A DNA stretch of 27,083 nt from DATJHM01 sp035493895 (GCA_035493895.1 DATJHM010000024.1:1-27083), one strand, 5' to 3'. Counted from the first letter of the stretch, positions 1 to 8,464 are shown. A program made the numbers and translations. The notes: a model not told the origin generated them from the sequence alone.

Positions 1-90
1 AAAAACACTAGAATATGAAAAGATAAAAGAGAAAAAGCATGATGAAATTGATATGCAGGAATGCTATCATGATAAGCAAGGGGCAAAACT

Positions 91-504
91 ATGACCGAAA
101 TGGCTAACAAAACCATCGCTCGTCAGTTCTATGAACAGGCCTGGAATGTGAAAGATGTGGCAATTGTAGAGGAGTTGCTTGCTCATGATTTTGTGAATCA
201 TGAGATCGAGGGCGATGTTACACAACCGCATCGTGAACTCTACAAACAGGCGGTTCTTGAAACTTTCGCCGCCTTTCCAGATTGGACAACGACGATTGAT
301 GATCTCATTGCTGAAGGCGATAAGGTTGTTATGCAATGGAGGGCACAGGGTACGCATACAGGCGAGGGGATGGGGACGCCAACCGGGAAGCAGATCGCTT
401 TGAACGGGATTACCATCGTACGGGTGAAGGATCGCAAAATTTCTGATTTCTGGAAAAAGGATAATTCGTTTCTCGCCTGGAAACTCCTTGTTGAGAGCCG
501 CTAG
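91..504 (+). CDS. SnoaL-like polyketide cyclase/ester cyclase family protein
   Basis: A 137-residue protein with the look of the SnoaL-like branch of the NTF2 fold: an N-terminal helix (IARQFYEQAWN), the pattern LLAHDFVNHE, a central FPDWTTTIDDLIAEGDKVVMQWRAQGTHTGE block and a C-terminal strand KISDFWKKDNSFLAWKLL. In this family a small cone-shaped barrel binds a hydrophobic ligand; most bacterial stand-alone members have no assigned substrate, so no reaction is claimed. The ATG is preceded by AAGGGG (78-83) at 7 bases, a good ribosome binding site. It is a single gene; the next feature downstream is a TPP riboswitch, so a shared role with thiamine genes is not implied. The length is normal for the family. 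Confidence 0.8.
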   Translation: MTEMANKTIARQFYEQAWNVKDVAIVEELLAHDFVNHEIEGDVTQPHRELYKQAVLETFAAFPDWTTTIDDLIAEGDKVVMQWRAQGTHTGEGMGTPTGKQIALNGITIVRVKDRKISDFWKKDNSFLAWKLLVESR

Positions 505-554
505 CACCGTCTAAAGAAAAGATGGTAAGATAGTTTCATTACAAGTAAATAGCG

Positions 555-653
555 TTTGCTAGGGGAGCTTGGTGTAGCCGAGCTGAGAGCACCGCCGTAG
601 TGGGTGAGACCCTTTGTACCTGATCTGGGTAATACCAGCGAAGGGAATGCAGG
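555..653 (+). promoter_or_regulatory. TPP (thiamine pyrophosphate) riboswitch
   Basis: The conserved THI-box blocks are present in order: GGGGAGC near 562, CTGAGAG near 583, GAGACCCTTTG near 606, ACCTGATCTGGGTAAT (618-633) and ACCAGCGAAGGGA just after. The outer stem can form between TTTGC near 556 and GCAGG near 650. It lies upstream of tenA on the same strand, a usual target. The first bases of tenA are over 400 nt away, and no clear intrinsic terminator follows directly, so the switching mechanism is not visible. Confidence 0.95.
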
Positions 654-787
654 CATTCAAGCAAAGCAATTTGCAGCCTCTGGTGTCCTCTCATGTTCTC
701 TCTCCACTGAAGCTCCCCGTGCCAGTACTTTGTTGATCTTGAACTGTGATGCATTTTAGGATAATAAACACATGTCGTGTAAAAAGA

Positions 788-1019
788 GTAGAGGCACGGT
801 GGAGTGAAACGGAACTGTGCCTGGGAAATCGAGCGATACAGCAAGATGCGGAGGCGATGGTGGCAACGGAGGGGTGGATGGTCTCGTGCACCGGCTTGCT
901 CATGTTGCAAGATCTGGACACAGGGCACCCACCCTTGTTCGCCCATTTACGCCTGCGGAGCCAGCGGAATCGTGCGAGTTCCCAGGCACAGTTCCGTTAT
1001 CACTCCACCGTGCCACTAC
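788..1019. repeat. Palindromic repeat (MITE-like) in the tenA leader
   Basis: The two ends are long inverted repeats. The left arm starts GTAGAGGCACGGTGGAGTGA at 788 and ends CTGTGCCTGGGA at 826. The right arm (980-1019) is its reverse complement with few differences, and similarity continues outward to about 776 and 1029 (CGTGTAAA). The spacer is about 150 bp and has no convincing gene. The terminal GTAGAGGCACGG matches the terminal repeat of the element at 8465-8743, so the two are probably related. It separates the TPP aptamer from tenA. Confidence 0.75.
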
Positions 1020-1067
1020 TGTTTACACGATATGCTTGTGAATTGTAGATACGTTAGAGGGAAAACT

Positions 1068-1772
1068 ATGGGATCTGAAACTATTTCGCATGAATATGAG
1101 ACAGAGAAATTGAGCGAGCGATTACGGGCAAGTGTGCTGCCGCTCTGGCAGCGGCAGGGAGAGCATCCGTTTGTGCTGGGGCTTGGGGATGGTTCGCTGC
1201 CACAGGCGAATTTTCAGTTCTATATTTGTCAGGATGCGCTCTTTCTGGATGTGCTGACAAAGGTTTTCGGCTATGCGGCCACGAAGGCTTCTGAGCATAG
1301 CGAGATGCAGCAATTCGGCAAATATCTGCTGGATACGCTGCTGGTTGAGGCTGACCTGCATCGGCGGTATGGCGAACGGTTCGGGCTCACACCGACTGAG
1401 ATGGGCGCGATTGCGATGGCTCCGACAAATTATGCCTATACGCGCCATCTGTTGTCTATTGCCACCACCGGGACATTGCCGGAGCTGCTCACCGCGATCC
1501 TTCCCTGTGCCTGGATCTATGCGGAAGTGGGGATCAACCTTGCGGCCACGCAGACTGTGACGCCCGATCATCCCTATGCCGATTGGTTATCCACGTATGC
1601 CTCACCGGATTTCGATGCCGTTGAGATATGGATACGCGAATGGCTGGATACGCATACGGTCGGGATTCGTCCTGAAGAGGAGGCGCGTTTGCAAGAGATC
1701 TTTCTTACCAGTACGCGCTATGAGTGGATGTTCTGGGATATGGCGTGGCGTCTGGAGCAGTGGCCTGCGTGA
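1068..1772 (+). CDS. tenA: Thiaminase II (TenA/TENA-THI-4 family)
   Basis: TenA hydrolyses aminopyrimidine or formylaminopyrimidine thiamine breakdown products to HMP, salvaging the pyrimidine half of thiamine in the cytoplasm. The 234-residue length is typical. Visible landmarks: FQFYICQDALFLD (Asp56, the substrate-binding aspartate), LPCAWIYAEVG (catalytic Cys147), and TRYEWMFWDMAW with the C-terminal acid Glu219. The frame is open upstream to 804, but the residues there do not resemble TenA and are encoded by the palindromic repeat. The ATG at 1068 has AGAGGG at 1056-1061 and begins the family-like sequence, so it is preferred. The upstream TPP riboswitch supports a thiamine role. No other thi gene is next to it. 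Confidence 0.93.
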   Translation: MGSETISHEYETEKLSERLRASVLPLWQRQGEHPFVLGLGDGSLPQANFQFYICQDALFLDVLTKVFGYAATKASEHSEMQQFGKYLLDTLLVEADLHRRYGERFGLTPTEMGAIAMAPTNYAYTRHLLSIATTGTLPELLTAILPCAWIYAEVGINLAATQTVTPDHPYADWLSTYASPDFDAVEIWIREWLDTHTVGIRPEEEARLQEIFLTSTRYEWMFWDMAWRLEQWPA

Positions 1773-1782
1773 AACGGGGCAC

Positions 1783-1812
1783 TTGCTTTTTCTGCGAGGG
1801 ATAACATATACT
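1783..1812 (+). promoter_or_regulatory. Candidate promoter for the cobalamin riboswitch transcript
   Basis: TTGCTT (1783-1788), an 18-base spacer and TATACT (1807-1812) resemble a sigma-70-type promoter with a weak -35 and a good -10. A start near 1819 would include the complete aptamer beginning at 1863. It lies just after the tenA stop codon. Confidence 0.4.
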
Positions 1813-1862
1813 CCTGATAGTTGCCCCACGCGGGCATACACATAACCTGAACAATTGAATAG

Positions 1863-1999
1863 CGCAAAGGATCGCCGCGTTTCACGATGCTGAAGAGCGG
1901 TGTAAATCGGGTAAGTTCGGTATGAATCCGACGCAGTCGCGCTACTGTAGACCTGTTGATGGATGAAGAAGCAGGCAAGCCAGAAAACCAGCCTTTGCG
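1863..1999 (+). promoter_or_regulatory. Cobalamin (B12) riboswitch
   Basis: The hallmark B12 box is seen as AGCCAGAAAACCAGCC at 1978-1993. Upstream are the expected blocks CGGTATGAATCCGACGCAG and CGCTACTGTA, followed by GAAGAAGCAGGC. The closing stem pairs CGCAAAGG (1863-1870) with CCTTTGCG (1992-1999). An intrinsic terminator follows about 120 nt later. Adenosylcobalamin binding would be expected to switch off the downstream cobalt transporter gene, and possibly cobO-cobN if transcription continues through the repeat at 3016-3353. Confidence 0.93.
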
Positions 2000-2118
2000 T
2001 TTTTGCACACACCTTTTCGCTGGAAAGAGGTGGTGCGATGGTTGTCTCTCTCGCCAGGATGCATGATAGCTTCACCTGGACGAGAAAGATTGAACTTCCT
2101 GAGTACCCTTCTCTCCAA

Positions 2119-2150
2119 CCCTGTTGCACGACCAGCAACGGGGCTTTTTA
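2119..2150 (+). terminator. Intrinsic terminator, expression platform of the B12 riboswitch
   Basis: CCCTGTTGC (2119-2127) pairs with GCAACGGGG (2135-2143) over nine base pairs including one G-U, with a 7-nt loop, followed by CTTTTTA. It lies between the aptamer and the transporter start codon, as expected for transcription attenuation. Confidence 0.85.
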
Positions 2151-2213
2151 TTGGTCGCTAAAAACGTTGTCGACCGGATGTATTGTCTACTAGAGGAAGG
2201 GTTGATTTGGAAG

Positions 2214-2954
2214 ATGGGGAATTCGCTGGTATTGCTTTTCGTCACAAGCTGGTTTCTGGGTTTTCGGCATGGCATCGACTGGGATCATATTGCGGCCGTG
2301 ACCGATATTGTGAGTGGGCAGACGCATCCCTGGCGCGCGGTAGGCTATGGAAGCATGTATGCGCTTGGGCATAGCGTGATCATCCTGGCATTTGGGATTG
2401 TAGCGATGCTGCTTGGTCTGTCTCTTCCACCGTGGGTGGATACTATAATGGAGCACATAGTTGGTTTTACGCTGCTCTTGCTTGGCATCTGGGTACTCGG
2501 GACAGTGGTGCGCGAGGGCAAAACCTTTCGCTTACGTAGTCGCTGGATGTTGCTTATTGAGGCGTTCAAGGGCGGGTGGGCCCGATTGAGCCACACAAAG
2601 CGTAGTAAGGATGTTCTGCATGAGCATACGACTTATGGGGGCCGGAGCTGTTTCGTGCTCGGTATTTTGCATGGCGCGGGCGCGGAGACGCCGACGCAGG
2701 TGATTCTTTTCGCGACTGCTGCGGGGCTTGGGGGTGCGCGTACGGGAATATTTGTGTTGCTTTTGTTTGTCTTCGGGTTGCTCATCTGTAATAGTTTGAT
2801 GAGTTTGCTGGCCTCGCTGGGATTTCGCAGTGCTCGCCATCGTGTGATTTTCTCGATTTCGTTGGGAATAGTGACGGGCGTATTTAGTAGTATCGTCGGA
2901 ATATTCTTTTTGTTGGGGCAGAGTGTGCTCCTTCCGGCAATTCTGGGGGGATAG
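2214..2954 (+). CDS. Nickel/cobalt transporter-like membrane protein (HoxN/NixA/NicO-type)
   Basis: A 246-residue integral membrane protein with about six hydrophobic segments. The first helix carries FRHGIDWDHIAAVTDI (residues about 17-32), the H-x4-DH type metal motif of NiCoT/NicO permeases, and a second conserved stretch LGILHGAGAETPTQV lies at 149-163. The B12 riboswitch in front and cobO-cobN behind argue for cobalt as the substrate; this is inference from context. The frame is open back to 2124, but that part overlaps the riboswitch terminator. ATG 2214 has GAGGAAGG at 2193-2200; ATG 2178 is an alternative that would add 12 residues. A short His/Arg-rich cytoplasmic loop (about 113-147) separates the two membrane halves. 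Confidence 0.8.
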   Translation: MGNSLVLLFVTSWFLGFRHGIDWDHIAAVTDIVSGQTHPWRAVGYGSMYALGHSVIILAFGIVAMLLGLSLPPWVDTIMEHIVGFTLLLLGIWVLGTVVREGKTFRLRSRWMLLIEAFKGGWARLSHTKRSKDVLHEHTTYGGRSCFVLGILHGAGAETPTQVILFATAAGLGGARTGIFVLLLFVFGLLICNSLMSLLASLGFRSARHRVIFSISLGIVTGVFSSIVGIFFLLGQSVLLPAILGG

Positions 2955-3015
2955 GATGAGGAGATATTGGGAGGGATGAAGTGCATTTGGTATTTCGCGT
3001 AAAAGCGTTGTAGTA

Positions 3016-3353
3016 AGTGGTCTGTCAAACGTCATGGCATCTTTTCTACAGCCATGAAAATGCACTCGAGAAGCACGTGTGAGGGCGAGATGGCCGGTGG
3101 GGGCGAGATGGCCGGTGGGGGCCGCGGACCGGCATAAAGCCCGGTCCCTACCTGTGGGGTTTTGCGGCTCATCTCGTCTTTGACAAGGGGGCGCCGATGA
3201 TACCATTCCTCGAAGAATGGCCGAGGTAGGGACCGGGCTTTATGCCGGTCCGCGGCCCCCACCGGCCATCTCGCCTTCACCGGCCATCTCGCCTTCCTAC
3301 GAGCTTCTCGAGCGCGTTTTCAGAAAGGACACGATGAGGTTTGACAGAGCACT
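3016..3353. repeat. Large palindromic repeat element, copy A
   Basis: The outer ends match as inverted repeats: AGTGGTCTGTCAAAC (3016-3030) against GTTTGACAGAGCACT (3339-3353), with CTCGAGAAGC and its complement further in. Each arm then has an 18-bp unit (GGGCGAGATGGCCGGTGG) duplicated head to tail (3083-3118; mirrored at 3260-3295). The inner arms, GGCCGCGGACCGGCATAAAG with GCCCGGTCCCTACC, and their complement at about 3222-3266, are near perfect. Bases 3111-3214 align without gaps to the copy at 26980-27083 with 8 differences in 104. No gene is supported inside it. It sits between the transporter and cobO. Confidence 0.9.
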
Positions 3354-3407
3354 ACTCATTTTACTTGTTATGGTGTTTATACCTACAGAATTCTCTGGAA
3401 AGGAACG

Positions 3408-4046
3408 ATGATGGCAGAAGGCGATACGAAAGAGGTTGCTCAGGGTGAGGTGGATGAATTGAGCGAGGAAGGGCGCGCGCTGAAACGTCAGGAGCAGGCG
3501 GAGGCGCGTGCGCGTGGGTCGTCCGGGCGCAAGGGTCTGGTCATTATCAATACTGGCAATGGTAAGGGGAAGACGACCGCCGCGCTTGGCTTGCTGATGC
3601 GGAGCTGGGGACAGGATTTGCGCGTCGTGATGCTGCAATTTATGAAGGCGACGACAGGGAAATGGGGCGAGATTCGCGCGGCACAGCGTATGGGCGTCGA
3701 GATTATTCCTGGCGGTAAGGGTTTTACCTGGATGAGCAAGAATATTCAGGAGGATCGTGAGGCCGCTCAGGCGTGCTGGCAGGCGTGTCGCGAGAGAATC
3801 TCCAGCGGACAGTACGATGTCGTGATTATGGATGAGCTGACCTATACCTTCAAATATGGGTGGATCGATGTCGAGGACGTGATTGCCACCCTGCGTCAGC
3901 GCAATCCTGCCATGCATATCGTCATCACCGGACGCAATGCGCCACAGGAGTTGATCGATTATGCCGATCTCGTCACAGAAATGCGCGAAATCAAGCATCC
4001 CTATAAGTCGCAGGGGATACGTGCGCAGAAGGGGATTGAGTTTTAA
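3408..4046 (+). CDS. cobO: Cob(I)alamin adenosyltransferase (CobO/BtuR/CobA type)
   Basis: This enzyme transfers the adenosyl group of ATP to the cobalt of reduced corrinoids, making adenosylcobalamin or its precursor. The 212-residue protein has the P-loop GNGKGKTT at 50-57, DVVIMDELTY at 137-146 as the Walker-B-like segment, GVEIIPGGKGFTW in the middle and a typical end ADLVTEMREIKHPYKSQGIRAQKGIEF-like stretch (residues about 186-212). The first 40 residues are charged and variable, as in other members. Two adjacent ATG codons occur (3408 and 3411); AAAGGA near 3399 serves either. The stop overlaps the cobN start by one base (TAATG), so the two genes are translationally coupled. The B12 switch upstream of the preceding transporter may also reach it. 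Confidence 0.95.
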   Translation: MMAEGDTKEVAQGEVDELSEEGRALKRQEQAEARARGSSGRKGLVIINTGNGKGKTTAALGLLMRSWGQDLRVVMLQFMKATTGKWGEIRAAQRMGVEIIPGGKGFTWMSKNIQEDREAAQACWQACRERISSGQYDVVIMDELTYTFKYGWIDVEDVIATLRQRNPAMHIVITGRNAPQELIDYADLVTEMREIKHPYKSQGIRAQKGIEF

Positions 4047-7000
4047 TGCCACGTAACCTTGTGCTTCGGCCCGATGGGAAGCTCGTCAATGTTGCACGGA
4101 AGCAGGGACAGTTGTTCATCTGTGCCAGCGGGTGCTGTTGTGGGCATATCGAGCGCAAGTTTGCGCCTGTGCCGACCGAGCTGTATCATACTGAATGGGA
4201 ACGCCGGAAGCTGCGCAATAAAGTTCATCTGACCATGGCCGGGTGTCTCGGACCCTGTCCGCTGGCGAATGTCGTCTTGCTGCTCTTCGATAATCATCAT
4301 ATCTGGTTTCACTCCTTCAATAGCGAGAGTCAGGTGCTCGCGATTTATGACTACGTCGAGCAGATGCTAGCCGCCAATGCCTACATGCCTCCCCCCGCCG
4401 ATCTTGCAGTGTATACCTTCACATCCTTTGTCTGGGATGGACATCAGTCCTCCGATGGGGATTTTATACCGTTGCCGACGCGTGCCCCTTCCGTTACACG
4501 CAATAGTGCGCAGCCAGCCATGCTCTTTCTCTCGCACGCCGATACCGATCTGCTCGCACTGCGCGCCGCCACCGCTCATCTCCCGAGCGACTTTTCCGAG
4601 GTGCGCGCCGCCAATCCCGCCCATTTGCAGAGTGAGGGCGATATAGATGCCTTTTTAAGCTTTATGCTCCCACAGGTAGAGATGGTCATCGTACGCTTGC
4701 TCGGGGGGAAAGCCAGCTTCGCCTATGGCATGGAGCGGCTCGTAGCCTGGGCGCAACAGGAAGAGAAATGGCTGGTTTGCCTGCCAGGCACAGAGACGCT
4801 CGACCCCGAATTGATGGCCTCCTCAACCGTTGGCGTGCCAGTCGCACACGAAGTGCTGACCTATCTGCAAGCGGGTGGCGTGCAAAACTACGAGCAGTGT
4901 TTACGCTTTCTCAGCGATCATCTCCTCACGACCGGCTTTGGCTTCGATCCGCCCGTTCCGCAGCCTCGCCATGGCATCTATTATCCACAAAGGCCCGGGA
5001 TCAGTGCCACAGAGTTGCGCGATCTGCATGATAGTAGTCGACCCACGATCGGCATTTTGTTCTACCGGGCCCATTACCTGTCCGCAAACACCGCGTTTGT
5101 GGATAGCTTGATACAGACGATTGAAGCACAGGGCGCGAATGCCTTCCCCGTCTTTGCGCACTCGCTCAAAGAGATGGCTGAAGATGGTGATTCCCGATCG
5201 CATCTGCCAGTGGCCCTCTCCTATTTCGTGGATGAGCAGGGGCGCACGAGCGTTGACGTGATCGTGACGGCGATGAGTTTTGCGTCCGGGAGCGTTGATC
5301 CGCATGGGGCCGCAGATAGTATGTGGGAGACATCGGGAATGGCGGCCCTCAATGTGCCCATCCTTCAGGCCATCACCGCCGGTAACAGTCGTGGACAGTG
5401 GGAGCGCTCCGCACGCGGCCTCACGCCTCTCGATACCGCAATGAATGTCGCATTGCCTGAGTTTGATGGACGTATCATCACCGTCCCGCTCTCGTTTAAG
5501 GAAAGCGTAGAGGAGGAGCCAGCACGTGGGCAGACGTCAACTTCTACGATGAGCGCCAATCGGCTGGTGCACTATCAGGCCGACCAGGAACGTATTACGC
5601 GTATCGTGGGCATGGCGCTTCAGTGGGCTCGCTTGCGGCGTATCCCGAACGAGCAGAAGCGGATCGCCGTCATCCTCACCAATTCACCGGCCAAAGCCGC
5701 ACGCATCGGCAATGCCGTCGGACTCGACGCACCGGCCTCGCTCATGCATCTGCTCCAGGCTCTGCGCAATGCTGGCTATGTCATTGACGATGTGCCCGAG
5801 AGCGGCGATGAGCTCATCCATGCGCTGATTGATCGCTGCTCCTACGATACCGAGCTGCTCACTGAGGCGCAACTCGCGCAGGCGGCTGGTCGCGTTCCGG
5901 CTGCGCACTATGCGAACTGGTTCACTGATTTGCCTGCACGCAACCAGGAAGAGATGCAGGAGCGCTGGGGAAGGCCGCCCGGAGGCGCATATGTGCACAA
6001 CGACGCTATTGCGCTCGCTGGCCTGACCCTGGGCAACGTTTTTGTTGCGCTCCAGCCGCCGCGTGGCTATGGTATGGACCCCAACGCCATTTATCACGTG
6101 CCCGATTTGCCGCCAACGCACAACTACTATGCGCTCTATCGCTGGCTACGTGATGCGCAGGGCTGGAATGCCGACGCGATTATCCATCTGGGCAAGCATG
6201 GAACGCTTGAATGGCTGCCAGGGAAAAGCGTTGGCCTCTCTCAGAACTGCTATCCCGACCAGTTGCTCGACGACCTGCCGCTGATCTATCCCTTCATCAT
6301 CAACAATCCAGGTGAGGGAGCGCAGGCCAAGCGACGAGCACACGCCGTCATCGTCGATCACCTCGTGCCGCCCATGACCAGTGCGGGCGCTTATGGAGCG
6401 CTCGCGGAACTGGCACAGATGGTCGACGAATATTATCAATTGGAGGCGCTCGATCCCAGCAAGCTGCCAGAATTGCAGCGCCAGATATGGTACAAAATAG
6501 TCGAGGCCAATCTCGACGCCGATCTCAAGGCCATGGTGCGCCAGGATCACGGCGACCATACGCACGAATGGGACGAAGAGCTGACCGAAGATGGCACTCC
6601 CGCGACCCTGAGCGAGATGCGCGGCAAAGATTTTGCCCATCTTCTCGAAGATATTGATGGCTACCTGTGCGAATTGACCGGCGCGCAGATTCGTGGCGGC
6701 CTGCACACGCTGGGACAATTGCCTGAGCATGAGCAACTGACCGACCTGCTCTTTAGCCTCTGCCGCCTGCCAAATCTGGGCACGCCTAGCCTCCGTGAAG
6801 CCGTTGCCAGCGCGTGTGGAGTGATCCTGGGTTCTCTGCTGGATGCGCCCGGTCGCCGCCTCACGCCTGAAGAACAACTGGCACTTGCTGTGCTCAGAGA
6901 ACAGGATGGCGAAAGAGAAAAGAGTATGGTAAGTGCCTCCGATGCGATAGAGCGGATTGAGGCAAGCTGTATGCGGTTGCTCGCGACACTGCAAGCTTAT

Positions 7001-8449
7001 GATTTCAGTACGAGCGGGATTGAGCAGGCAATCGCAGCGTGCTTTGCGGCTGCTACGACGGGCGATCTCTCACAGGTTCGGGCTGTACTCTCCTTTGTCT
7101 GCACTGAACTTCTGCCACGCCTGACGCGGACCGGAGATGAAATACAGCATGTGTTAAAAGCGCTCGATGGCGAATATGTGCCAGCCGGACCGAGCGGTTC
7201 GCCCACGCGGGGCATGGTCCATGTGCTGCCAACGGGGCGCAATTTTTATACGCTGGACCCGCGTGCGTTACCCAGCCAATCCGCCTGGGAAGTGGGTTCG
7301 CAGCTTGCAAAAGCCTTGATTGAGCGTCACATGCGGGAGACCGGACGCTATCCCGAAAGCGTCGGATTGAGCATCTGGGGAACCAGTGCGTTACGCACGC
7401 AGGGAGATGATATCGCTCAGGTCTTCGCGCTCCTGGGCGTGCGTCCGCAGTGGCAGCATGAGAATCGGCGGCTCATAGGAATTGAAGTGATCCCTCTGGC
7501 TGAATTGGGGCGGCCAAGAATTGACGTCATCTGCCGTATTTCCGGCTTCTTTCGCGATGCTTTCCCTCATCTGATCAACATGCTCGACGAAGCCATACAC
7601 ATGGTCGCCGATCTCGACGAGCCGCCTGAGCAGAACTATGTGAGACGCCACGTCCATGCCGATCGCGTGCGTCATACGGAGGCCGGAGCTGAGGCTGCGC
7701 TGCCACAGGAGCATGCATACTATCGCATCTTTGGCTCCAAACCCGGCGCATATGGAGCGGGTATTTTGCCGCTCATTGATGAGAGGAACTGGCAGGACAC
7801 GAGCGATTTTGCCGAAGCTTATGTCAACTGGGGCGGGTACGCCTATACGCGTTCGACATTTGGGAGCGATGCCCGCACCGCATTTCGAACTGTGTTAGCG
7901 CGTGTCACCGTCGCCGCGAAAAATCAGGATAATCGTGAGCACGACCTGTTCGATTCCGACGATTATTTCCAGTTTCACGGTGGTATGATCGCAACGATTC
8001 GTGCATTGAGTGGGAAATTGCCACGGCGATATATTGGCGATAGTGCCGATCCCGAGCGTGTGCGTGTGCGAGATCTGAAAGAAGAGTCGTTGCGTGTCTT
8101 CCGTTCGCGCGTCGTCAATCCCAAGTGGCTTGCGGCAATGAGGCAGCATGGATATAAGGGTGGGCTGGAATTGACGGCGACCGTCGACTACCTTTTTGGC
8201 TATGATGCGACCTCGCAGGTGATGGAGGATTGGATGTACGAGCAGGTTTCGCAGTCCTACGCATTCGATGCCGAGACGCAGGATTTTCTGCGCAAGAGCA
8301 ATCCCTGGGCCTTACGCGATATCGCTACGCGTCTGTTTGAAGCGGCCACGCGGGGATTGTGGAAGCAGCCTGAGCCCGAGACATTGGAGGCGTTGAGGGA
8401 TGTGCTGTTGCAGACGGAGGCGGATATAGAGGGGAGAGGAGAGGAGTGA
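4046..8449 (+). CDS. cobN: Cobaltochelatase subunit CobN with N-terminal ferredoxin-like domain
   Basis: CobN is the large subunit of the ATP-dependent aerobic cobaltochelatase that inserts cobalt into hydrogenobyrinate a,c-diamide; it is related to magnesium chelatase ChlH/BchH. The 1467-residue protein is long for CobN because about 110 residues at the N-terminus form a separate cysteine-rich domain: Cys26, 30, 31 and 32 in FICASGCCCGH, and Cys67 and 71 in GCLGPCPLANVVLL, like a thioredoxin-fold [2Fe-2S] ferredoxin. The chelatase part carries the family signature HLGKHGTLEWLPGKS at 714-728 and GSKPGAYGAGILPLID and VNWGGYAYTR late in the chain. Partners CobS and CobT, or ChlI/ChlD-like AAA+ subunits, are not in the window. 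ChlH-type function is less likely given the cobO neighbour and B12 riboswitch. Confidence 0.93.
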   Translation: MPRNLVLRPDGKLVNVARKQGQLFICASGCCCGHIERKFAPVPTELYHTEWERRKLRNKVHLTMAGCLGPCPLANVVLLLFDNHHIWFHSFNSESQVLAIYDYVEQMLAANAYMPPPADLAVYTFTSFVWDGHQSSDGDFIPLPTRAPSVTRNSAQPAMLFLSHADTDLLALRAATAHLPSDFSEVRAANPAHLQSEGDIDAFLSFMLPQVEMVIVRLLGGKASFAYGMERLVAWAQQEEKWLVCLPGTETLDPELMASSTVGVPVAHEVLTYLQAGGVQNYEQCLRFLSDHLLTTGFGFDPPVPQPRHGIYYPQRPGISATELRDLHDSSRPTIGILFYRAHYLSANTAFVDSLIQTIEAQGANAFPVFAHSLKEMAEDGDSRSHLPVALSYFVDEQGRTSVDVIVTAMSFASGSVDPHGAADSMWETSGMAALNVPILQAITAGNSRGQWERSARGLTPLDTAMNVALPEFDGRIITVPLSFKESVEEEPARGQTSTSTMSANRLVHYQADQERITRIVGMALQWARLRRIPNEQKRIAVILTNSPAKAARIGNAVGLDAPASLMHLLQALRNAGYVIDDVPESGDELIHALIDRCSYDTELLTEAQLAQAAGRVPAAHYANWFTDLPARNQEEMQERWGRPPGGAYVHNDAIALAGLTLGNVFVALQPPRGYGMDPNAIYHVPDLPPTHNYYALYRWLRDAQGWNADAIIHLGKHGTLEWLPGKSVGLSQNCYPDQLLDDLPLIYPFIINNPGEGAQAKRRAHAVIVDHLVPPMTSAGAYGALAELAQMVDEYYQLEALDPSKLPELQRQIWYKIVEANLDADLKAMVRQDHGDHTHEWDEELTEDGTPATLSEMRGKDFAHLLEDIDGYLCELTGAQIRGGLHTLGQLPEHEQLTDLLFSLCRLPNLGTPSLREAVASACGVILGSLLDAPGRRLTPEEQLALAVLREQDGEREKSMVSASDAIERIEASCMRLLATLQAYDFSTSGIEQAIAACFAAATTGDLSQVRAVLSFVCTELLPRLTRTGDEIQHVLKALDGEYVPAGPSGSPTRGMVHVLPTGRNFYTLDPRALPSQSAWEVGSQLAKALIERHMRETGRYPESVGLSIWGTSALRTQGDDIAQVFALLGVRPQWQHENRRLIGIEVIPLAELGRPRIDVICRISGFFRDAFPHLINMLDEAIHMVADLDEPPEQNYVRRHVHADRVRHTEAGAEAALPQEHAYYRIFGSKPGAYGAGILPLIDERNWQDTSDFAEAYVNWGGYAYTRSTFGSDARTAFRTVLARVTVAAKNQDNREHDLFDSDDYFQFHGGMIATIRALSGKLPRRYIGDSADPERVRVRDLKEESLRVFRSRVVNPKWLAAMRQHGYKGGLELTATVDYLFGYDATSQVMEDWMYEQVSQSYAFDAETQDFLRKSNPWALRDIATRLFEAATRGLWKQPEPETLEALRDVLLQTEADIEGRGEE

Positions 8450-8464
8450 ATTGGCCCAGATGTT

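Noticed and set aside
804..1067. N-terminal extension of TenA by 88 residues
   Set aside because: The extension is coded by the inverted-repeat element and leader; family homology and a ribosome binding site start at 1068.
1963..2193. Plus-strand frame over the B12 riboswitch
   Set aside because: It overlaps the B12 box and terminator, and its translation has no recognisable features.
3083..3118. CRISPR-like array from repeated GGGCGAGATGGCCGGTGG units
   Set aside because: There are only two adjacent units without spacers, mirrored in the opposite arm; this is a tandem duplication within a palindrome, and no cas gene is present.
3032..3280. Open frames inside the palindromic repeats giving recurring peptides such as EVGTGLYAGPRPPP
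   Set aside because: The same peptide-like runs appear on both strands of every copy because the DNA is palindromic; no ribosome binding site and no protein family resemblance.
6146..6994. Long minus-strand frame of 282 residues inside cobN
   Set aside because: It is antisense to the conserved chelatase core, whose family motifs are clear in the plus frame; codon-driven shadow.
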